Of a DNA stretch of 64,000 nt, positions 25,691 to 34,539 are shown piece by piece. The DNA comes from Paenibacillus urinalis (GTDB lineage Bacteria; Bacillota; Bacilli; Paenibacillales; Paenibacillaceae): positions 2,671,501 to 2,735,500 of the forward strand of contig NZ_CP118108.1 of NCBI RefSeq assembly GCF_028747985.1, given 5' to 3'. Each line of letters opens with the position of its first letter. Position 1 is the first letter of the stretch. Made by a program: the position numbers and the translations under genes. The notes below the pieces were generated by a model, which did no database searches, had not been told where the DNA came from, and was given only the letters and a program-made list of their open reading frames with translations.

Positions 25691-25760
25691 TGCTGCTGCC
25701 ATTTATTTTTTGTACATTCAATATCAAGTACGCTGGCTATATGAAGAGCAATTTCTGCTA

Positions 25761-25795
25761 TTGACAGTACCAACCAACCTTGTTAATTTAAGGTT
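25761..25795 (+). promoter_or_regulatory. Promoter and operator of the sugar-acid operon
   Basis: Consensus TTGACA (25761-25766), 17-base spacer, TAATTT (25784-25789). An inverted repeat AACCTT (25776-25781) / AAGGTT (25790-25795) embraces the -10, placing a repressor exactly there. The RpiR protein at 29968-30816 is the obvious candidate regulator, but this is inference. Confidence 0.6.
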
Positions 25796-25827
25796 TATGA
25801 TAGCATGGATTCCAGTATGTTAAGGCG

Positions 25828-26163
25828 GTGAGTATCATAAGAGAAGATATTCTAACCGGTGCTGATGTAATTCAAATGCATGCAGACGATCATGTGGCAA
25901 CAGCGCTCAAGGACTTGCAAGCCGGAGAGGACATTACTTTTGTTTTTAATGGTAACCGTTTTCAATTAACCGTTCTGAATGACATCCCGTTTGGTCATAA
26001 GGTGGCGCTGAGTCACATACCCGAAGGCACGAAGGTGAAGAAGTACGGGGAGGTTATAGGCCAGGCTAGTATCGCGATTGAAGCAGGTCAGCATGTGCAT
26101 ATCCACAATATCGAAGGATTACGAGGACGCGGTGATCAAGCAGGAAGGGAAGGGACAGTATGA
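25828..26163 (+). CDS. UxaA-type sugar-acid dehydratase, small (SAF) subunit
   Basis: A 111-residue SAF-domain protein: DVIQMHADDHVATAL, PFGHKVALSHIPEGTKVKKYGEVIG and AIEAGQHVHIHNIEGLRG, the N-terminal part of altronate/galactarate dehydratases as a separate chain. Start GTG 25828 just after TAAGG; spacing is poor, so the exact start is uncertain. It overlaps the large-subunit gene by four bases, implying coupled translation of a two-subunit enzyme. Separate small/large chains occur in Campylobacter's fucose locus (as I recall) and in sulfolactate sulfo-lyase SuyAB. Confidence 0.88.
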   Translation: MSIIREDILTGADVIQMHADDHVATALKDLQAGEDITFVFNGNRFQLTVLNDIPFGHKVALSHIPEGTKVKKYGEVIGQASIAIEAGQHVHIHNIEGLRGRGDQAGREGTV

Positions 26164-27320
26164 ATACAATTCAAGCTTATGAGCGGCCCAATGGAGATAT
26201 TGGAATTCGCAATCATTTGTTAATCATCCCCACCGTAATATGCTCTAACCAAGTCAGTAATCGTATTATGCAGATGGTGCCGGATACCGTCGCAATCCCT
26301 CATCAGCATGGGTGCTCCCAGATTGGAGCGGATAAGGAGCGTACCTTTAACATGCTGGCGGGGACAGGAAAGAATCCGAATGTGGGTGGCGTCATTATTA
26401 TCAGTCTCGGATGTGAGGTTGTAGATCCTGCTGCACTAGCAGCGGAGATCAGGAAAACAGGCAAGCCGGTTGAAATGTTTGATATCCAATCTGTAGGTGG
26501 ATCTGTCAAAGCGATAACACACGGAATCGAAATTGCTCGAAAAATGAAGACACAGCTGGATGGCATGCCCAAGGTGTCTGTTCCCATCAGCAAGCTAAAG
26601 GTGGGTGTCAAATGTGGCGGCTCAGATGCGACATCCGGCCTCGCTTCTAATCCTGCCCTTGGCTCGGCCAGTGACATCCTTATTGGCCAGGGCGGAGGCA
26701 TCGTGATCGGTGAAACTACTGAGATCATTGGAGCGGAGCATGTGCTTGCTGAACGCTGTACAACGCCAGAGATGAAGAACAGGATGTTTGAAATCGTTGA
26801 TCGCTTTGAAAAGGAAGTCGAACGAATGGGCTCCGATATGCGCGGCGGCAATCCCAGTCCAGGGAATATTGCGGGAGGCCTGTCCACCATTGAAGAGAAG
26901 TCACTTGGATGTATCAGTAAATGCGGTACTGCACCTATCAATGGAATTATAGAATATGCAGAAGCGATTCCTGAAAGCGGTTTATATTTTATGGATTCAC
27001 CCGGTAACGATATTGAATGTGTATCAGGAATGGCAGCCGGCGGCGCACATATTGTCTGCTTTACGACCGGAAGAGGCACCCCGACAGGTGCAGCTGTGCT
27101 TCCTGTCATTAAGATCACAGGCAATCAGCGGATGTATGAACAGATGAGTGACAACATGGATGTCGATGTAAGTGGAATGCTGTCCGGGGAACTCAGCCTG
27201 GAGCAAGCTGGGATAGCCATCTGGCAGGAAATTGTTGAAGTAGCGAACGGCAAGCTCACAAAGGCAGAAATACTCGGCCACCAGGAATTCAGCATTAACC
27301 GAATTGGACCTAGTTTATAA
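26160..27320 (+). CDS. UxaA-type sugar-acid dehydratase, large subunit
   Basis: A 386-residue protein matching the C-terminal catalytic part of altronate/galactarate dehydratase: GDIGIRNHLLIIPTVICSNQV, HQHGCSQIGAD, KVGVKCGGSDATSGLASNPALG, EKSLGCISKCGT and TTGRGTPTGAAV. Conserved Cys and His residues in these blocks are the likely Fe ligands. It should dehydrate an aldonate (or cleave a related acid) to a 2-keto-3-deoxy product with the small subunit. The downstream SDR and FAH genes suggest L-fuconate, L-rhamnonate or a similar 6-deoxy acid, which is inference. Confidence 0.9.
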   Translation: MNTIQAYERPNGDIGIRNHLLIIPTVICSNQVSNRIMQMVPDTVAIPHQHGCSQIGADKERTFNMLAGTGKNPNVGGVIIISLGCEVVDPAALAAEIRKTGKPVEMFDIQSVGGSVKAITHGIEIARKMKTQLDGMPKVSVPISKLKVGVKCGGSDATSGLASNPALGSASDILIGQGGGIVIGETTEIIGAEHVLAERCTTPEMKNRMFEIVDRFEKEVERMGSDMRGGNPSPGNIAGGLSTIEEKSLGCISKCGTAPINGIIEYAEAIPESGLYFMDSPGNDIECVSGMAAGGAHIVCFTTGRGTPTGAAVLPVIKITGNQRMYEQMSDNMDVDVSGMLSGELSLEQAGIAIWQEIVEVANGKLTKAEILGHQEFSINRIGPSL

Positions 27321-27332
27321 GGAGGAAGGAAG

Positions 27333-28127
27333 ATGGGGAGACTCGAGAACCGCATTGCACTGGTGACCGGAGGAAGCCGGGGAATTGGAGAGGCCATTGT
27401 CTACAGGCTTGCTGAGGAAGGAGCGCATGTGGCAATTAATTATTCCTCGGAGAGATCAAGAGCGCTGGCTGAACAGGTGGCCAGAAATGCTGAAGCCCAC
27501 GGTGTTAAGACGATGATCGTGCAGGCCGATGTAGGTAGTAAAGCTCAAGTTGATGCCATGTTCTCAGCCATCCAGGAGCAGCTTGGAGAGGTGGAAATTT
27601 TGGTCAACAATGCAGGAATCGCGCCATTCGAGCCTTTCATGAAGGCTACGGAAGAGACTTGGGATCGTACATTTGATACGAACGTCAAATCGATCTTCCT
27701 CTGTTCACAGCTCGCTGCTAGTCAAATGATCCCCAAGAGATACGGAAAAATAGTAAATGTCCTGTCTACGGCGAGCCTTGTCGTTACAAGTCCAGTGATT
27801 CCACATTACCAATCATCCAAAGCAGCAGGTCATATGCTGACGAAGGGCATGGCGATTGAACTAGGTAAATACGGTATTAACGTTAATGCCGTTGGACCGA
27901 GTACAGTAGACACGGATATGTGTACTGATTTTCTGGCTGACCCGGCAATCCGGGCCAAAGAGATTGAAGCCAATCCGATGAAAAGGCTGGGTACAGCACG
28001 TCAAATCGGAGATGCAGTTGTATTTCTAGCATCAGAAGAGGCGATGCAGGTGAACGGACATTTGCTGATGGTGGATGGCGGATTGACCGTGAAGGCTGCT
28101 CAGCCAGAGGACCATATGGAACGATAG
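27333..28127 (+). CDS. SDR-family dehydrogenase 1 of the sugar-acid operon
   Basis: A 264-residue classical short-chain dehydrogenase: TGGSRGIGEAI cofactor motif, NNAGIAP, catalytic Ser region VLSTASLV and YQSSKAAG (YxxxK). It lies 12 bases after the dehydratase gene with RBS AAGGAGGAAGG. In a non-phosphorylative 6-deoxysugar pathway it could oxidise the free sugar to its lactone or act on the keto-deoxy acid; its sequence is also compatible with generic 3-oxoacyl reductase-like enzymes. Role from context only. Confidence 0.85.
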   Translation: MGRLENRIALVTGGSRGIGEAIVYRLAEEGAHVAINYSSERSRALAEQVARNAEAHGVKTMIVQADVGSKAQVDAMFSAIQEQLGEVEILVNNAGIAPFEPFMKATEETWDRTFDTNVKSIFLCSQLAASQMIPKRYGKIVNVLSTASLVVTSPVIPHYQSSKAAGHMLTKGMAIELGKYGINVNAVGPSTVDTDMCTDFLADPAIRAKEIEANPMKRLGTARQIGDAVVFLASEEAMQVNGHLLMVDGGLTVKAAQPEDHMER

Positions 28128-28163
28128 AGACTTGTTGTGATGACGAATAAGGGAGGAATACGA

Positions 28164-28937
28164 TTGCGTCTGGCTAACAAAATCGCCTTAATTACCGGAT
28201 CTGGATCTGGAATCGGCAAGAGCAGTGCAATGCTTTTTGCCAAAGAAGGTGCCGTTGTCATCGTCAATGATTTGGATGAAGTTAAAGGTCAGGAGACCGT
28301 CCAGGAGATCTCTGCTTCTGGGGGGACAGCTCTATTCATGCAAGCCGATGTAACCCATGCCAAGCATGTGGAAGAGATGGTGAGCCGCATTATAGATCAA
28401 TTTGGCAGAATCGATATCCTGTTTAACAATGCAGGAATCAGCGGAATTGGACAGCTTCATGAGATAGAGCCAGATGATTGGGATCGTGTCATGACGGTAA
28501 ATATTCGCGGTGTGTTTCTGCCTTCCAAATATGTTCTTCCCTATATGATGAAGGAGAAGAACGGCTCCATTATCAATATGTCTTCCTGCATTGCCGAGAT
28601 TGGACTCGCGAAGCGGGCATCTTATTCTGCGACCAAGGGAGCGGTGCTTGCCCTTACCAAATCAATGCAGGTCGATTATGCTCCATACAATATTCGGGTG
28701 AATGCTATCTTACCCGGCACCATTCTTACGCCTTTCGTTGAGAGCTACTTGCGCTCATCCTATGATGATCCGGCTGAAGCCTTCGAATCTCTGAAGACAA
28801 GACAATTAAGCGGCGATCTGGGAAGACCCGATGACGTAGCCAGTGCTGCGCTCTTCCTTGCTTCCGACGAATCCAGGTTCATGATGGGCTCTCCTCTGTA
28901 TATTGATGGCGGCGTTGTATTCGGCAAGAATGCATAA
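28164..28937 (+). CDS. SDR-family dehydrogenase 2, 2-keto-3-deoxy-L-fuconate dehydrogenase-like
   Basis: A 257-residue SDR with TGSGSGIGKSSA, NNAGISG, the catalytic stretch MSSCIAEIGLAKRASYSATK, then LPGTILTPFVESYLRSSYDD and RQLSGDLGRPDDVA. The latter blocks closely resemble 2-dehydro-3-deoxy-L-fuconate 4-dehydrogenases as I remember them. Start: TTG 28164 lies 7 bases after GGGAGG; ATGs at 28137 and 28140 are upstream of that site. Predicted to make a 2,4-diketo-3-deoxy acid for the following hydrolase. Confidence 0.85.
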   Translation: MRLANKIALITGSGSGIGKSSAMLFAKEGAVVIVNDLDEVKGQETVQEISASGGTALFMQADVTHAKHVEEMVSRIIDQFGRIDILFNNAGISGIGQLHEIEPDDWDRVMTVNIRGVFLPSKYVLPYMMKEKNGSIINMSSCIAEIGLAKRASYSATKGAVLALTKSMQVDYAPYNIRVNAILPGTILTPFVESYLRSSYDDPAEAFESLKTRQLSGDLGRPDDVASAALFLASDESRFMMGSPLYIDGGVVFGKNA

Positions 28938-28961
28938 ATACATAAAAGGAGTGGATATGAA

Positions 28962-29864
28962 ATGAAACTTGTTACATTTCGAGTGAATGGGGACAACCGA
29001 TTAGGGATTAAGATTGATCGCGGCATTATCGATGTAAACACAGCTGCTTCGCTGCTGCCAGATATGAACCGGGTTCCATTGGATATTCACGCTGCAATTG
29101 AGACAGGCCAGTCAGGAGTACAAGAATTGGAACGACTTAAGCGGGCAGTCGGAGAGAATAAGGAAGTACAAGCACAATCCATTGTCCCGGAAGATGAGAT
29201 CTCCTATGCTCCATGTGTGACCCATCCGAGCAAAATCATCTGTGTCGGACTAAACTATCGAAGACATGCTGAAGAGACAAACGCAGCAATACCTGAATAT
29301 CCAATTCTCTTCAATAAATTCAATAACACCCTGGCTGCTCATGGGGAAGACATTCCGCTGCCAAGCGTAAGCAGTGAAGTTGATTATGAAGCTGAACTCG
29401 TGATTGTCATCGGAAAGGAAGCTAAATACGTAGCCCAAGCAGATGCGCTGGATTACGTCTATGGATATTGTAATGTGAATGATTTGTCTGCACGTGATCT
29501 GCAGATGAGGACGCCACAATGGCTGCTTGGTAAATCGTGTGACAAATTCTCTCCGCTTGGGCCTTACTTGGTGACAGCTGATGAGGTAGGTGACCCTAAC
29601 TCACTGGATATAAGGTGTATTGTAAACGGTGAAACCAAGCAAAGCTCCAATACCTCGGACATGATCTTTCACTGTGACGAGATTGTCAGCTATATCTCAC
29701 AGCATATGACGCTTCTGCCCGGAGATATCATTTTGACAGGAACTCCGGAAGGTGTCGTGCTTGGGTTACCTAAGGAAGACCGGGTATATCTTAAACCGGG
29801 AGACACCGTGACCATCGAGATTGAGAAGCTGGGATCTCTGACAAACCAGATGGTCTCTGAATAA
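28962..29864 (+). CDS. FAH-family hydrolase (2,4-diketo-3-deoxy-acid hydrolase-like)
   Basis: A 300-residue fumarylacetoacetate-hydrolase-fold protein. The catalytic domain begins at KIICVGLNYRRHAEE and includes the metal-binding acid cluster DYEAELVIVIG, LSARDLQMR, GKSCDKFSPLGP and TGTPEGVVLG. Enzymes of this group hydrolyse C-C bonds of diketo acids, for instance 2,4-diketo-3-deoxy-L-fuconate or -rhamnonate to pyruvate and lactate. Placement directly after two SDRs and a dehydratase supports that use. RBS AAAGGAG. A terminator ends the operon. Confidence 0.88.
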   Translation: MKLVTFRVNGDNRLGIKIDRGIIDVNTAASLLPDMNRVPLDIHAAIETGQSGVQELERLKRAVGENKEVQAQSIVPEDEISYAPCVTHPSKIICVGLNYRRHAEETNAAIPEYPILFNKFNNTLAAHGEDIPLPSVSSEVDYEAELVIVIGKEAKYVAQADALDYVYGYCNVNDLSARDLQMRTPQWLLGKSCDKFSPLGPYLVTADEVGDPNSLDIRCIVNGETKQSSNTSDMIFHCDEIVSYISQHMTLLPGDIILTGTPEGVVLGLPKEDRVYLKPGDTVTIEIEKLGSLTNQMVSE

Positions 29865-29877
29865 GAGCAGCTAAGTA

Positions 29878-29912
29878 CGATCGAATCTATTAGCGGATTC
29901 GATCGTTTTTAT
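29878..29912 (+). terminator. Intrinsic terminator of the sugar-acid operon
   Basis: Stem ACGATCGAATC with GATTCGATCGT, then TTTTAT. Confidence 0.88.
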
Positions 29913-29967
29913 GTGGAGGAAGCAGCCTCTTATTAGCTATCACATACATTCTTTCGATATTAATCGA

Positions 29968-30816
29968 CTAACGAGGAAGCTTGGAATGATATCTAGCCCT
30001 TAATTGCTGAAGATGTCTCAGCTTCCCGAGACTTTCCTCATTCATAGCGAGACCTACGTTGAGGATCAAGTTCTCAATGACGAACACAGGTCCAATCATG
30101 GAATGGAATTCCCATACTTCACCTCTTCCCGCATACAGCACCAGATCTGCCTGACTTGCCCGGGGATACACAAGGCGGTCCGTGATGAGAATGACCCGAT
30201 AACCTGCTTCCTCTGCATAATCGAGTATCACTTCAATCTCCGGCTGTAACTGAACGAAACCAAAGACAAGCAGTACGTCATCGGGACCGGCGTGCATCAG
30301 CGTTTCGAGTAATTCATGACCGCTTGCAGCCATAATCTGAATCTGGAGACCAAATCGACGTAATCGAAATGCAAACAGCTCTGCGAGTGAAATACACGGA
30401 CCCGGGGCAAAAACAAAGATTTGTCTCGCTTGACGTATCGCCTCAGAGGCTTCATTCAGTACTTCAGAATCCAGTCGTTTGCAGGTTTCATCCAAGTGCT
30501 GATGAATCGTACTGAGCAGCGTCTGTGGCAGAGGCAGTCCGTCGATCTTACTCATTGTTTCTTCCAATTTGACCGCGGGAGCCGATTCCAAGCGGAAACG
30601 AAGCTTTGCCTTGAACTGCTTGGCATTGACGTAGCCCACTGATTTCCAGAACCTTGACACAGAGGCGATGCTTATTCCAACCTCCTCAGCAATCTCCTGT
30701 TCTGTCATATACAGAATGCGCTGCTCATTCCGCTGAATAAAATCAGCCAGCAGCCGCTGATTGGTAGAGAAGTGTTTTTTACCCCATTCTTCATACATCC
30801 TATTGTTTACCCCCAT
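29968..30816 (-). CDS. RpiR/MurR-family transcriptional regulator
   Basis: A 282-residue regulator (276 if the ATG at 30798 is used). The N-terminal helix-turn-helix domain is seen at ILYMTEQEIAEEVGISIASVSRFWKSVG; the C-terminal SIS domain covers ~105-240 (IRQARQIFVFAPGPCISLAELFAFRLRRFG, PDDVLLVFGF, YRVILITD). SIS domains bind sugar phosphates or sugar acids. It sits between the sugar-acid operon and the divergent ECF operon and probably controls one or both. Confidence 0.9.
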   Translation of the reverse strand: MGVNNRMYEEWGKKHFSTNQRLLADFIQRNEQRILYMTEQEIAEEVGISIASVSRFWKSVGYVNAKQFKAKLRFRLESAPAVKLEETMSKIDGLPLPQTLLSTIHQHLDETCKRLDSEVLNEASEAIRQARQIFVFAPGPCISLAELFAFRLRRFGLQIQIMAASGHELLETLMHAGPDDVLLVFGFVQLQPEIEVILDYAEEAGYRVILITDRLVYPRASQADLVLYAGRGEVWEFHSMIGPVFVIENLILNVGLAMNEESLGKLRHLQQLRARYHSKLPR

Positions 30817-30939
30817 CCTACATACATTGCAATTAAACTTGCTTAGACATCATTAATATAAGGATCGAATGTTATGTAAATATTTTTACACCGTCAAAAA
30901 TGATGAAAAAATGTTGATTTTGCGTTAATATAACTGGAA

Positions 30940-30967
30940 TTTTGCGATAATCAGACCTTCCTATAAT
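30940..30967 (+). promoter_or_regulatory. Probable promoter of the ECF operon
   Basis: TTTTGC (30940-30945), 16-base spacer, perfect TATAAT (30962-30967); RNA would start near 30974, just before RBS GAGGAGG of the ECF S gene. Confidence 0.55.
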
Positions 30968-31005
30968 GGTGTTATATTTCACGATTAGAGGAGGAACTTA
31001 ACACG

Positions 31006-31884
31006 ATGAATACATTGTCTGCACGGTACACACTGACCTCATCACAGAAAATGATGATATTTGTGCTGTCCATGTCTTTGTATGGTTTGTCTAACATGTT
31101 CACAGAACTGATCCCAAGCGTACAGCTTGGGCCTATCGAATTATCGGTGGAGTACTTTGCCTTCATTCCGCTCACGCTGTGCATGCTGTTTCATCCGCTG
31201 TATGCTGCTGTCGGCGCATCGGTAGGGGAGATCATCTTCGGTGAGCTGATGCTCGGTCAATTCGGCGGACTTGGCGAAGTTGAGAAATTCATCACTTTTT
31301 CCTTGGCAATGTACACAGCTGGTCGATTAGTTAAGGATCCAACGAACAAGCGTCAGGTAGGAATCGCAGCAATTACAGGGGTGGCCATTCATCAATTACT
31401 TAGTTCTATAGTGGACATTGTTAAGGTCTGGGTAGGTGTAGAAGAGCTTGAAGCGGTAGAGGGACTTGCTGAAAGTATCGTCGTCATCGAAGGGGTTGGT
31501 TTTCTAAACGATGTGTTATTCTCAGGCATATTGTTTGCTCTGCTTCCGACCCTATATCTTGTTCCCCGACTGTATGGAAAGATCGAACCCCTTCTAGGCA
31601 TACGTCCCCGTCATAAAGGAATGAAATATGATACAGCTGCATGGATATCACCGAAATATGTGATCCTCAGTGTAATCCTTGCGGTCGTCGCCGTGGGAGC
31701 AGAGATTCTCTCTGAGACGGAATGGAACATTGCTGAATGGGAGGACATCTTTACAGGCGTGTCCGAACAGCAGCTCATATGGATCAGTATTGGAGCAGCT
31801 GCACTAATATCAGTCATTACACTCATTGCCATGCGCAGCAAGGCTGAGAAGTCGGATAAAGGGACGGAGACCAAAAATGTCTGA
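31006..31884 (+). CDS. ECF transporter S component, large type, unknown substrate
   Basis: A 292-residue membrane protein with about six hydrophobic helices in the first ~190 residues (LSMSLYGLSNMFTELIPSVQLGPIELSVEY ... AAVGASVGEIIFGELMLG) and a further pair at ~205-285. The following EcfA and EcfT genes identify it as the substrate-binding S component. It is longer than the ~180-200-residue vitamin S components, because of the extra C-terminal helices. Translated coupled to EcfA (8-base overlap). No vitamin riboswitch precedes it, and the RpiR regulator beside it hints at a sugar-related ligand. Confidence 0.78.
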   Translation: MNTLSARYTLTSSQKMMIFVLSMSLYGLSNMFTELIPSVQLGPIELSVEYFAFIPLTLCMLFHPLYAAVGASVGEIIFGELMLGQFGGLGEVEKFITFSLAMYTAGRLVKDPTNKRQVGIAAITGVAIHQLLSSIVDIVKVWVGVEELEAVEGLAESIVVIEGVGFLNDVLFSGILFALLPTLYLVPRLYGKIEPLLGIRPRHKGMKYDTAAWISPKYVILSVILAVVAVGAEILSETEWNIAEWEDIFTGVSEQQLIWISIGAAALISVITLIAMRSKAEKSDKGTETKNV

Positions 31885-33691
31885 GCCCGTTATCCAATTA
31901 ACGAACATTTCGTTTACATATCCCGGTGATGATGCCCCTGCGTTAGATCAAGTATCGCTTACCGTGAACAAAGGAGATTTTATCGCCATTGTCGGAAGCA
32001 ACGGGTCAGGCAAATCTACTCTGTGCAAATGTTTTAACGGTTTGATTCCGCACTATTATGCAGGTGAATATACAGGGGATGCGACGGTTTGTGGGTTGAC
32101 TGCAGAAGCTGCAGGGGTTGCGGAGTTATCCAGATATGTGGGCTATGTATACCAGGATTTTGAGAATCAGCTGGTCAGGCCTACCGTCATGGACGATGTT
32201 ATGTTCACACCATTGAATTACGGATATAAGGATTACGCTGCCCGTGGGGAGAGAGCACTGCGAATGATGGGACTGTATGGTGTAAAAGATGCCTTCATCT
32301 GGTCACTTAGCGGTGGACAGAAGCATTTGCTTGCTCTCGCCGGTGCACTTGCCATGGACCCCGAAATTCTGGTTATCGACGAGCCTGTATCCCAGCTGGA
32401 TCCGCGTCATGCCCGGCAAATATACGATATTCTGCAGCATCTGAATGAGGATTTGGGAAAAACCATTATTGTTATAGAGCATCATACAGAGTTTATTGCT
32501 GATTACTGCAATGAGGTTGTATTGATGGATGGTGGCCGAGTGAAGTGGAAGCTGCCTGTCCGCGAAGCGTTATCTTCAGTGGAAACTTTGCTGAATCTCG
32601 GTATCTTCCCCCCTCAGGTGACACAGGCTGCTTGGCGGGTTGCCCGTCAACAGAGCATAGATCCACAGAATGAGCGTTTGCATAAGGAACAACTTCTTCC
32701 CATCACACTGGAGGAAGCCATTCATTGGTTTGCAGCGGAGGAGAGAATCGAGGCAAAATCTCAGGATAAGCCAATGACTCACCCAACTGAAATCGAAGAT
32801 ACAGCAAATACCATGATCCTGGCTGAAGATGTCCATCTGTCCTACCGAACAATCCTTAAAAAAATGCAGGCGGTATTAGACGGAGTTGATCTGCACATTC
32901 ATTCGGGTGAGTCCATCGCCATCGTGGGCAATAACGGCGCAGGCAAATCCTCTCTTCTGAAGCTGATTGCTGGCATCGTAAAACCAACTTCGGGATACCT
33001 GCAGGTAAATGGGCAGGACGTAAGAGCAATGACACCCGAGAAAATGGCTAAGCATACGGCTTTTGTATACCAAAATCCAGAGGAAATGTTCATTGAAGAT
33101 TCCGTTGAAAAAGAAATTGCGTACTATCTGAATGCGCATCGTGTACATGGTAAAGATCAGCGGCTTGAAGGCATGTTGCAGCATTTCCGATTAGAGGAGC
33201 TTAGGGACAAGGATGCCCGGCTGCTAAGCGGTGGACAGCAGCGTCGTACGGCCCTGGCGATTGGTGCAGCCATGGAGCCAGCTATAATGCTCCTGGATGA
33301 GCCGACAGCTAATCTGGATATCGCAACCAAGCAGGAGATGCAGCACGTATTAGCTTCATTGAAAGACAAGGTGGAGACTGTCATTATTGCCACGCATGAT
33401 ATGCAGCTGGTCTCCGAGTGGGCAACTCGAATCATCGTTATGCATCAGGGGGTTGTGCTCGCAGATGGAACGAAGGAAGAAATCTTCGCTGACGGGAGAC
33501 TGCTGGAGCGTGCAGGTCTAGTATCGACTCAGCTCATGGAGCTTAGCCTTGCTTTAGGATTGCCAAGGATCTGCTATACACTTGAGGAGTTTCTCTCATT
33601 TTATTCACCTGCAAGCGGGTCTGAGCTAACGGGGGAAGGGGAGGTGAGCACATGGATATCGTCCGAAAAACGCTTGACCGCATCTCCGTAG
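31877..33691 (+). CDS. ECF transporter fused duplicate ATPase (EcfA1-EcfA2)
   Basis: A 604-residue protein with two complete ABC ATPase domains. Domain 1: Walker A VGSNGSGKST, signature LSGGQKHLLALAGAL, Walker B ILVIDEPVSQLD. Domain 2 from ~residue 315: GNNGAGKSS, LSGGQQRRTALAIGAA, IMLLDEPTANLD. Both sites look intact. Start ATG 31877 overlaps the S gene end and the 3' end overlaps the EcfT start, giving a tightly coupled three-gene unit. It energises uptake across the plasma membrane. Confidence 0.93.
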   Translation: MSEPVIQLTNISFTYPGDDAPALDQVSLTVNKGDFIAIVGSNGSGKSTLCKCFNGLIPHYYAGEYTGDATVCGLTAEAAGVAELSRYVGYVYQDFENQLVRPTVMDDVMFTPLNYGYKDYAARGERALRMMGLYGVKDAFIWSLSGGQKHLLALAGALAMDPEILVIDEPVSQLDPRHARQIYDILQHLNEDLGKTIIVIEHHTEFIADYCNEVVLMDGGRVKWKLPVREALSSVETLLNLGIFPPQVTQAAWRVARQQSIDPQNERLHKEQLLPITLEEAIHWFAAEERIEAKSQDKPMTHPTEIEDTANTMILAEDVHLSYRTILKKMQAVLDGVDLHIHSGESIAIVGNNGAGKSSLLKLIAGIVKPTSGYLQVNGQDVRAMTPEKMAKHTAFVYQNPEEMFIEDSVEKEIAYYLNAHRVHGKDQRLEGMLQHFRLEELRDKDARLLSGGQQRRTALAIGAAMEPAIMLLDEPTANLDIATKQEMQHVLASLKDKVETVIIATHDMQLVSEWATRIIVMHQGVVLADGTKEEIFADGRLLERAGLVSTQLMELSLALGLPRICYTLEEFLSFYSPASGSELTGEGEVSTWISSEKRLTASP

Positions 33692-34485
33692 AACGGATTA
33701 AGCTGGAGCTGTTAGGGACAGCCTACGGCAGATCAACAACTTTTATTGGAAGATTAGACCCCCGGACCTTGCTGCTGTGGTATCTGTTCTTTGCCACCGT
33801 CCCTTGGTTCATACATAACACGACCGTACTGTTCGGTATGTTTGTGTTTATCGTTAGTATGACGGCCCTTGCGAGGGTCAGCTACGTTATTCTCATTATT
33901 TTAACGCTGGGTCTCGTTGGTCAGGTAGGGTGGATGTTTCTGTTCTCCATGCTGTTTGGAGGCAGCCTTGAAACATTATTGCCGCTCCTCACTCTTACAC
34001 TGAAATTATCCGTTATTTCGCTGGCGAGCATTGCTGTATTTTCCAGTATGGATCCAGAGAAATTAAGTGATGGTCTATCTGCGCTTGGCGTTCCCGAAGC
34101 ATTCTCGTTCAGCTTATCGTACGGTTATCGGATATTGCCTACATTGTTATCAGAGTTCCATCAAATTCTGCTGTCTTACCGGCTAAGAGGACGTTCGCCT
34201 GAGCGCCCAGGCATGCTCTATTTCAGGAACATCTTTTACTATTTACGTATTCTGGTGCTCAGCTTCTACCCACTTATGCTGAATACGGCCAAACGCTCGA
34301 GAACGACCGTAGAGGCACTTGAGACAAGAGGTTTTACGTACGGTATGAATCATCCTGAAGTGAAGAAGCTGAGGCTGTCCTATCTTAAGGTTCGAGCCAT
34401 CGATGTTTATTTTATCATTTTTTCATTCGCTTACATCACCTGGCTGTTCTGGTTTGGAGAGAGGCTGCCGAACTTGCTGTACTAA
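33652..34485 (+). CDS. ecfT: ECF transporter transmembrane component EcfT
   Basis: A 277-residue membrane protein with about five or six helices and the two coupling-helix motifs of EcfT: SYRLRGRSPERP (LRG) and VEALETRGF (TRG), which contact the ATPases. RBS AAGGGGAGGT lies within the end of the EcfA gene (40-base overlap). It completes an S-A-A-T set dedicated to this S component, i.e. a group I ECF transporter. Confidence 0.9.
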   Translation: MDIVRKTLDRISVERIKLELLGTAYGRSTTFIGRLDPRTLLLWYLFFATVPWFIHNTTVLFGMFVFIVSMTALARVSYVILIILTLGLVGQVGWMFLFSMLFGGSLETLLPLLTLTLKLSVISLASIAVFSSMDPEKLSDGLSALGVPEAFSFSLSYGYRILPTLLSEFHQILLSYRLRGRSPERPGMLYFRNIFYYLRILVLSFYPLMLNTAKRSRTTVEALETRGFTYGMNHPEVKKLRLSYLKVRAIDVYFIIFSFAYITWLFWFGERLPNLLY

Positions 34486-34539
34486 TCAATTGACAGAAAA
34501 GTTCCTATCTTAAGTTATATCTAAGGAGAGATGAATCGA

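Noticed and set aside
26303..27124. 273-codon open frame on the minus strand
   Set aside because: Lies wholly antisense to the large dehydratase subunit, with Ser/Pro/Ile-rich non-protein-like translation and no ribosome site.
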